This document shows, one piece after another, positions 6,125 through 10,756 of a stretch of DNA of 10,756 nt. The stretch lies in contig QFNC01000051.1 of the NCBI GenBank assembly GCA_003240695.1, positions 1 to 10,756 of the forward strand, written 5' to 3'. A model generated the notes under the pieces. It saw only the letters and a list, made by a program, of their open reading frames with translations. It was not told the origin of the DNA and ran no database searches. Position numbers and translations under genes: made by a program. Numbering within the stretch: the first letter of the stretch is position 1; each line of letters opens with the position of its first letter. Source of the stretch: Pseudoxanthomonas suwonensis. GTDB taxonomy: Bacteria > Pseudomonadota > Gammaproteobacteria > Xanthomonadales > Xanthomonadaceae.

Positions 6125-7150
6125 ATGTCCCTGCTCGTGACCGGCGCAGTCCAGGCACTCGCCACCGCCGCCTACGCCGCCCTCCACAGCGGTGAGCACG
6201 TGCTCGTCTCGATCCCGGCCCACGATGGAACGCTCCCCCGCCGCGCGGAGCTCGACGGCACCGGCGTGGGCATCGACCTGTCCTCCTTCGACCCCACGGC
6301 TGACCGAGCGACCGCGGTGATCGTGGTCAGCGAGTCACGGGACCTGCCCCGGCGCATAGAGGAACTGGGACAGCAGATCGAAGGACTGCCCGTTCTGCTT
6401 GCTCCTGGCGGCTTCGCCGGTGCACTGCGGGTCCAGGCCCTCTTCCCGTCACTGCAGGTCGCCGAGGCCACCGGTTTCCCGGTCTCAGGCAGTGCCGACG
6501 GCGACTCGATAACCCTGGGAAGCGTCAAGCAGCACCTCCCGCTGGCCGCGGCCGACGAGGCCCGCACCGAGGACCTTGCCCGCATGTGGAGCAAGTACCT
6601 CCCCGAGGTCGAGGCTGCAGACCTGCGCACCACCAGCCTGGCCAATACCAACCACCTGATCCACCCCCCATTGACCCTTCTGAACGCCGTGCGCATCGAC
6701 AGCGGCGAACCGTTCACCTTCTACCGCAAGGGGATCAGCCCCGCCGCCGACCGCCTCCTCACCGCAGTCGACGACGAGAGGCGAGCACTGTGCGCCGCCG
6801 TGGGTGCCGACGACCGCAGCGGCCGGGACTGGATGACCGGCTTCTACGCCGCCGGCGGGATGCACGGCGACACGCTCGTGGAGTGCCTGGCCGGCTACCC
6901 GCCGTTCGCCGAGGTGCCCGGGCCATCCACCCTGGACTACCGCTACCTCACCGACGACGTCCCCCACGGCATCGCCCCATGGGCCGCCCTGGGACGAGAG
7001 CTGGGGGTGCCCACCCCGCACCTCGACCGGCTCCTCGAGCAGATCGCCACCATCGCACCCCACCTCGATCTGGGCCACGAACCCCAGGCACTGGACCTCT
7101 TCCTCGCGCACGCCGCACCACGGCACGCCGGGCGAGCGGTCACCGTCTGA
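6125..7150 (+). CDS. Opine dehydrogenase-family protein (NAD/NADP octopine/nopaline dehydrogenase C-terminal domain)
   Basis: A 341-residue protein from the ATG at 6125, chosen because AGGAAGG lies 7 bases upstream; the open frame reaches back to 6068 but that extension is not protein-like. The C-terminal domain (about 165-330) is clear. NHLIHPPLTLLNAVRID carries H180, the catalytic His position of octopine/opine dehydrogenases. FTFYRKGISPAADRLLTAVD follows, then RYLTDDVPHG with D278, then GVPTPHLDRLLEQIA. The N-terminal Rossmann half is shaped correctly, but the glycine motif is degenerate: VTGAVQALATAAY with only G7 where GxGxxG is normal. Family members reversibly reduce the imine between an amino acid and an alpha-keto acid; in a catabolic operon they can run backwards to split an opine. 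It is the first gene of a four-gene unit with a solute importer, 94 bases ahead of the binding protein. Family: high confidence; actual reaction: unknown. Confidence 0.8.
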   Translation: MSLLVTGAVQALATAAYAALHSGEHVLVSIPAHDGTLPRRAELDGTGVGIDLSSFDPTADRATAVIVVSESRDLPRRIEELGQQIEGLPVLLAPGGFAGALRVQALFPSLQVAEATGFPVSGSADGDSITLGSVKQHLPLAAADEARTEDLARMWSKYLPEVEAADLRTTSLANTNHLIHPPLTLLNAVRIDSGEPFTFYRKGISPAADRLLTAVDDERRALCAAVGADDRSGRDWMTGFYAAGGMHGDTLVECLAGYPPFAEVPGPSTLDYRYLTDDVPHGIAPWAALGRELGVPTPHLDRLLEQIATIAPHLDLGHEPQALDLFLAHAAPRHAGRAVTV

Positions 7151-7233
7151 CCCGCAGCCCCCACTTCACTGCTGCACCGCACGATCCGGCACTCCCGCAA
7201 CAGCCCACCCAGCGCCCGTCGCACACCTCGATG

Positions 7234-7239
7234 AGGAGG
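7234..7239 (+). promoter_or_regulatory. Strong ribosome binding site of the solute-binding protein gene
   Basis: AGGAGG, a full Shine-Dalgarno match, lies 5 bases before the ATG at 7245. It is stronger than the sites of the permease genes, consistent with the usual higher expression of binding proteins. Confidence 0.8.
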
Positions 7240-7244
7240 AGACC

Positions 7245-8723
7245 ATGTCCCCCACGATCCCGGACGAGATCCGCACCCTGACGTCCCTGAAGGAGAAGCT
7301 TCGACTCGGCGACATCGACCGCCGTGGCTTCCTCACCTCGGCCGCCGCCCTGTCCACCACCGCGCTGCTGGCCGGCTGTGGCGGGGGCGGCGCTCAGGGC
7401 CCCGGCGTCCCCGGTGGCGGCGCTGCCGGTTCCGTACCCCTGTACACCGTGGAGAACGACCCTGCCACGCTCGCCTTCTACAACGCCGCGATCGACACCT
7501 TCAAACAGGAGCATCCCGAGGCGGACGTCACCGTCACCGTGTACTCCGACTCCAACCAGGCGCAGTACCTGACCACCGCGTTCCAGAACAAGGTGGACGT
7601 CGGCATCTTCTCCCCCGCGGTCAGCGACTTCACCAACTTCGCCGGCGCCGGGCACCTGGCCGAACTGGACGACGTGGTGGCCGAGATCGGTGAGGACGAC
7701 TTCCTGGACGGCACCCGTGTGCGCATCGATGGGCACGACTACGGCATGCCGCTGCAGGCCAACGCGTCCCTGGTCTACTACCGCAAGGACCTGCTGGACG
7801 AGGCTGGCATCGCCGAGCCCACCACCTTCGAGGAATATCTCTCCGCCATCGAGGCGATGCACGGCAAGGACGGCATGAACGGCATTGCGATGGCGGTGGG
7901 CTCCACCGCTCAGCTCCCGCTGCAGTTCTTCGCGCCGTACCTGTACCAGTCCGGCAACGACTACTTCGACACCCAGGGCCAGCTCACCTTCGACCAGCCC
8001 GGCGTGCTCGAAGCCGTCGAGCGCTTCGTGTCCGTGATGCGCAACGCCCCCTCGTCCCTGCACAACGCGGCCTTCGGCGACATCGTCACCACCTACGCGG
8101 CAGGCCAGGCAGCCTTCGCCACCTTCCCGGGCCGTCTGGGCGTGAACCTGTACAACGACTACCCCGAGATCGCCGAGGTGACCTCGGTGATGCGGATCCC
8201 GGCCGGTGAATACATGACCGGTGAGCTGCACTTCGGCTCCGGCCAGCAGTACGGCCTGTATTCCGGCACCGCCGACCCGGACCTCGCCAAGGCGTTCCTG
8301 AAGCAGCTCACCACCGGTGAGAGCGCCGTCGAGTTCGCGAAGACAGTGCCCGGGCACCTGCTGCCTCCGCTGAAGAGCGTGCGGGCACTGTTCGAGGAGC
8401 AGATGGCCTCCACCAGTGAAGGCTACTTCGGGGAGAAGAGTGACTGGATCCAGACCTTCATGGACTGTGTGCCGCAGGCGATGACGGCCTCGACCTCCAT
8501 GGGAGTGATCGAGAACGGTGAGTTCACCGGCAAGCACACCAACCTCAATCCGTTCGCCCAGAACATCTGGCCCACCCCGGCCCTGGACGGCGTGATGTTC
8601 CAGGAGATCCTCATCGACGGCAAGGAGCCGGAAGCGGCCTGGAACGACTGCTGCCAGAAGATGAAGCAGGTCGCCGACGAGTTCCACTCGGGCAATCCCG
8701 ACTGGGAACCCGAGATCATCTGA
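7245..8723 (+). CDS. ABC transporter substrate-binding lipoprotein, family 1, with Tat-type signal
   Basis: A 492-residue protein. The signal region reads DIDRRGFLTSAAALSTTALLAGC: twin arginines R26-R27 followed by a hydrophobic stretch and a lipobox L42-A43-G44-C45. The mature protein should thus be a lipid-anchored, Tat-exported receptor on the outer face of the membrane. A Gly-rich spacer (46-62) leads into a family 1 (sugar/polyol-type) binding fold, with VPLYTVENDPATLAFYNAAIDTF, then VDVGIFSPAVSDF, then YGMPLQANASLVYYRKDLLDEAG, the standard hinge-region pattern. The ligand cannot be deduced; family 1 proteins mostly bind sugars but also other small organics. The n-region before the twin arginines is long (25 residues). 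The gene follows opine dehydrogenase by 94 bases and precedes the two permeases, so it is almost certainly in the same operon and control unit. Confidence 0.9.
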   Translation: MSPTIPDEIRTLTSLKEKLRLGDIDRRGFLTSAAALSTTALLAGCGGGGAQGPGVPGGGAAGSVPLYTVENDPATLAFYNAAIDTFKQEHPEADVTVTVYSDSNQAQYLTTAFQNKVDVGIFSPAVSDFTNFAGAGHLAELDDVVAEIGEDDFLDGTRVRIDGHDYGMPLQANASLVYYRKDLLDEAGIAEPTTFEEYLSAIEAMHGKDGMNGIAMAVGSTAQLPLQFFAPYLYQSGNDYFDTQGQLTFDQPGVLEAVERFVSVMRNAPSSLHNAAFGDIVTTYAAGQAAFATFPGRLGVNLYNDYPEIAEVTSVMRIPAGEYMTGELHFGSGQQYGLYSGTADPDLAKAFLKQLTTGESAVEFAKTVPGHLLPPLKSVRALFEEQMASTSEGYFGEKSDWIQTFMDCVPQAMTASTSMGVIENGEFTGKHTNLNPFAQNIWPTPALDGVMFQEILIDGKEPEAAWNDCCQKMKQVADEFHSGNPDWEPEII

Positions 8724-8748
8724 CCGTTCCGACACCGACGGAGTTCAC

Positions 8749-9675
8749 ATGACTGCGACCACCCCGGGCGTCGCCACGGGCCACAGCCCCGACAGCACAG
8801 GCGCGACCGCCACCACACCGCGCCGACGTCGCGGACGGCACAGCGTCGTCCGCGGAATAATCCGCGCCCTCCAGTACGTGGCGCTGGCCGCAGTGGTCTT
8901 CGTCAGCGCGTTCCCGCTGTTGTGGGCGCTCATCAACAGTGTGCGCCCCAACAGCGAGATCGTGGCCTACCCGCCGAAGCTGATCCCCCGCGAATTCACC
9001 CTGGAGCACGTCAAGGCCCTGTTCGAGCTGTACAACTTCCAGCAGTACCTGTGGAACTCGCTGCTGGTCAGTTCGCTGTCCACGATCGGAGCGATCGTGC
9101 TGGGCACCACTGCGGCCTACGCCATGACCCGTTTCAACCTGCCGGCCGTGCGCGCGATGAGCGTGCTGTCACTGCTGGCCTACCTGGTGCCGACGATCCT
9201 GGTGCTCATCCCGATCACCCAGTTCTTCTTCTCCAACGGCTGGGGTGACAACCGGGTGGCGCTGACGGTGCTGTACACGGCCACGTTCCTCCCGTTCACC
9301 ATCTGGCTGCTGCGCTCCTACTTCCAGGGCGTCGGCGCCGAGGTGGAGGAGGCCGCGATGATCGACGGGTGCTCCCGCCTGGGTGCCTTCCTGCGGGTCG
9401 TTCTGCCTCAGGCGCTGCCCGGCATCGTCTCCACCGGCATCTTCGCGTTCAACGCGACCTGGAGTGAGTACCTGTTCGTCTCCACCCTGATGACCACCAA
9501 CTCGAAGCTCACAGCGAATCCCGCAGTGTTCCTGCTGATGGGCCATATGGGCACCACCTCGTGGGGCCTGCTGATGTCCGCCGCCGTGATCATCGTGCTG
9601 CCCGTGCTGCTGCTGTTCTTCATCGCGCAGCGCTGGGTGATCTCCGGCATCTCCGACGGCTCCGTGAAGGGTTGA
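8749..9675 (+). CDS. ABC transporter permease, MalG-type
   Basis: A 308-residue inner-membrane protein with about six hydrophobic segments. The first, at about 41-62, follows a basic run (PRRRRGR, 24-30); others lie near 105-127, 135-162, 170-190, 224-245 and 275-298. The ABC-importer coupling motif is intact: E201-A202-A203, then D206-G207, ending in LP at 219-220. Its closing segment RWVISGISDGSVKG is the typical C-terminal end of MalG-like permeases. The N-terminal 23 residues are Thr/Ala-rich and probably unstructured. GGAG lies 6 bases before the ATG. It starts 25 bases after the binding-protein stop and ends 2 bases before the next permease gene, so it is cotranscribed. It should pair with the following MalF-type subunit to form the membrane channel. 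Confidence 0.92.
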   Translation: MTATTPGVATGHSPDSTGATATTPRRRRGRHSVVRGIIRALQYVALAAVVFVSAFPLLWALINSVRPNSEIVAYPPKLIPREFTLEHVKALFELYNFQQYLWNSLLVSSLSTIGAIVLGTTAAYAMTRFNLPAVRAMSVLSLLAYLVPTILVLIPITQFFFSNGWGDNRVALTVLYTATFLPFTIWLLRSYFQGVGAEVEEAAMIDGCSRLGAFLRVVLPQALPGIVSTGIFAFNATWSEYLFVSTLMTTNSKLTANPAVFLLMGHMGTTSWGLLMSAAVIIVLPVLLLFFIAQRWVISGISDGSVKG

Positions 9676-9677
9676 TC

Positions 9678-10652
9678 ATGACCACCGATATCGCCGCTCA
9701 GAGCGACCTCACGCCGGGCTCCGGTCCCGCTCCGAAGAAGCACACGATCGCGTCCCGGCTCCGACATGCCCTGTCCGGGGACCGCACACTGGCGTATCTG
9801 CTGGTGATCCCCGCATTCATACTGGTGGCGTTCTTCGCCGTGTACCCCTTCGCGATCGCCTTGTGGAACAGTTTCTCCTACGTGGACCTGTACACCGGGG
9901 AGCGCACTTTCGTGGGCCTGGACAACTTCGTCGCGGTGCTCACCGACCCGTTCGTCCTAGCTGCCACCTGGCGCAGCGTGGTGTGGACCGTGTCCAACAT
10001 GGTGCTGCAGGTGATCGTGGGCGTGGTCGTCGCGATGCTCCTGAACGTGAATCTGCGCGGCCAACGCTTCGCACGCACCCTAGTGCTGATCCCCTACATG
10101 GTGCCCGCGATTGTGGCTGCGCTGATCTTCCAGTACATGTTCAACGATGTCACGGGCGTGGTGAACTGGGCCGTGCAGGCCACCGGTCTGATCGACCGTC
10201 CTCTGGGCTGGTTGTCCGACCCGGACCTCATCATGGTCACCATCGTGCTGGTCAACGTATGGAAGTACTCGCCGTTCTTCACGATCATCGTGCTCGCACG
10301 ACTGCAGTCCATCCCCCACGACCTCTACGAGGCGGTGTCGATCGACGGTGGCTCCTGGTGGCACCGCTTCACGACGGTCACCCTGCCCTCGATCATCCCG
10401 GTGGTACTGGCGGGCTCCCTGTTCCGCACCATCTGGACGGCCTATGACTTCGACATCCCGTTCCTGCTCTCCGGTGGTGGTGGGCCATCGGGGTCAGCGA
10501 TCACGATGCCGTTGGCGATCCGATCGCTGGCCTTCGAGCAACAGCAGTACGGTCAGGCATCGGCCCTGGCGATCTGCGCGTCGCTTCTGCTGGCCGTTCT
10601 CGCCGCGTACTACCTGTGGGGAATGCGCAAGAGCGCCCGTTCCACCGAGTGA
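9678..10652 (+). CDS. ABC transporter permease, MalF-type
   Basis: A 324-residue inner-membrane protein from the ATG at 9678, 2 bases after the MalG-type stop. The open frame extends upstream to 9561, but that part lies inside the previous gene and is not protein-like, so the short start is right. A weak GAAGGG site precedes it. The N terminus is polar (1-36), followed by about six membrane segments starting with LAYLLVIPAFILVAFF. The loop FVGLDNFVAVLTDP (78-91) is characteristic of MalF-type sugar permeases. The coupling motif is present as E218-A219-V220, D223-G224 and LP at 236-237. It is the last gene of the rightward unit. No ATPase gene follows in the window; a leftward gene starts instead, so the energy subunit must be encoded elsewhere, perhaps a shared MsmK/UgpC-type protein. 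Confidence 0.92.
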   Translation: MTTDIAAQSDLTPGSGPAPKKHTIASRLRHALSGDRTLAYLLVIPAFILVAFFAVYPFAIALWNSFSYVDLYTGERTFVGLDNFVAVLTDPFVLAATWRSVVWTVSNMVLQVIVGVVVAMLLNVNLRGQRFARTLVLIPYMVPAIVAALIFQYMFNDVTGVVNWAVQATGLIDRPLGWLSDPDLIMVTIVLVNVWKYSPFFTIIVLARLQSIPHDLYEAVSIDGGSWWHRFTTVTLPSIIPVVLAGSLFRTIWTAYDFDIPFLLSGGGGPSGSAITMPLAIRSLAFEQQQYGQASALAICASLLLAVLAAYYLWGMRKSARSTE

Positions 10653-10673
10653 CCGTGCGGACGATCCAGGCGC

Positions 10674-10756
10674 TCAGGCCCCGGGAAGCTCCCGGTCCAG
10701 GTCCAGCGCTCGACGCACCGCGGTGATCTGGGAGCGTCGGGCGGCCTGAGCGGCGG
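10674..10756 (-). CDS. C-terminal end of a leftward gene (5' end outside window)
   Basis: The last 26 codons of a leftward frame enter from the right edge and stop at TGA (10674-10676). The peptide reads AAQAARRSQITAVRRALD, then LDRELPGA, which looks like a basic amphipathic helix, and third positions are G/C-rich. Too little is visible to name a family. It is convergent with the permease operon, with 21 bases between stops. Confidence 0.45.
   Translation of the reverse strand, partial: AAQAARRSQITAVRRALDLDRELPGA
10681..10695. terminator. Possible hairpin at the end of the permease operon
   Basis: CCGGGA-AGC-TCCCGG is a perfect 6-base stem with a 3-base loop, 28 bases after the MalF-type stop. 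It would form in either transcript but lies in the last codons of the leftward gene and lacks a U-run. It is a plausible stop signal for the rightward operon, not a firm one. Confidence 0.3.

Noticed and set aside
7140..8735. A 531-codon leftward open frame opposite the solute-binding protein gene
   Set aside because: It is a mirror of the high-GC binding-protein gene, which has a clear signal peptide, family fold and ribosome site. The antisense translation is Val/Gly/Arg/His-rich with no recognisable domain.
9561..9677. Longer start for the MalF-type permease
   Set aside because: It would overlap the MalG-type gene by more than 100 bases with Arg-rich, non-protein-like sequence; the ATG at 9678 follows the previous stop by 2 bases.
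6125..10652. Staphylopine/pseudopaline-type metallophore locus
   Set aside because: The enzyme looks like the octopine dehydrogenase class, there is no nicotianamine-synthase-like gene or exporter in the window, and the importer is of sugar type rather than the peptide/nickel type.
1..10756. CRISPR arrays, tRNA or rRNA genes, insertion sequences and attachment sites
   Set aside because: I saw no spaced repeat array, no tRNA-like cloverleaf or rRNA stretch, no transposase motif and no terminal inverted repeats. The only tandem repeat is the coding hexanucleotide run at 1442-1475.

Overview
This is a high-GC window (roughly two thirds G+C by eye, with codon third positions almost all G or C). 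It has dense, short-spaced genes, strong AGGAGG-type ribosome sites and a Tat-type lipoprotein signal, which suggests an actinobacterium. A Micrococcales genus such as Brachybacterium or another Dermabacteraceae is a guess from general style, not a demonstrated assignment. I see no rRNA, tRNA, CRISPR array, insertion sequence or phage gene.

Layout. Left edge (1-218, +): the C-terminal end of an unrecognised gene. At 245-606 (-) there is a short open frame whose coding-like signal seems to run through three frames upstream, so it may be a decaying gene. A leftward two-gene unit follows: a large FAD/NAD(P)-binding oxidoreductase (1657-3819), coupled through an ATGA overlap to a two-domain CMD/AhpD-type protein (632-1660). 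Divergent from it across a 250-base intergenic region (3820-4069) is a MalY/PatB-type PLP C-S beta-lyase or aminotransferase (4070-5248, +). A convergent FCD-type GntR regulator (5294-5968, -) follows.

Right half. Divergent from the GntR gene is a rightward operon: an opine-dehydrogenase-family protein (6125-7150), a Tat-type lipoprotein solute-binding protein (7245-8723), and two ABC permeases of MalG type (8749-9675) and MalF type (9678-10652). No ATPase gene is present in the window. The window ends in the last 26 codons of a leftward gene (10674-10756).

Working model (inference). The GntR protein controls uptake and breakdown of a small organic conjugate. The importer brings it in and the opine-dehydrogenase-like enzyme splits or forms a secondary-amine (amino acid/keto acid) linkage. 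The neighbouring beta-lyase and the flavin/AhpD pair may handle a sulfur-containing or oxidised product. The gntR/opine-dehydrogenase gap carries a perfect 16-base inverted repeat, TGTGGTC-CA-GACCACA, which closely resembles operators of the FadR/LldR class. It is the best regulatory-site candidate here. The unusual points are the degenerate nucleotide-binding motif of the opine dehydrogenase homologue and its pairing with a sugar-type importer lacking its own ATPase.
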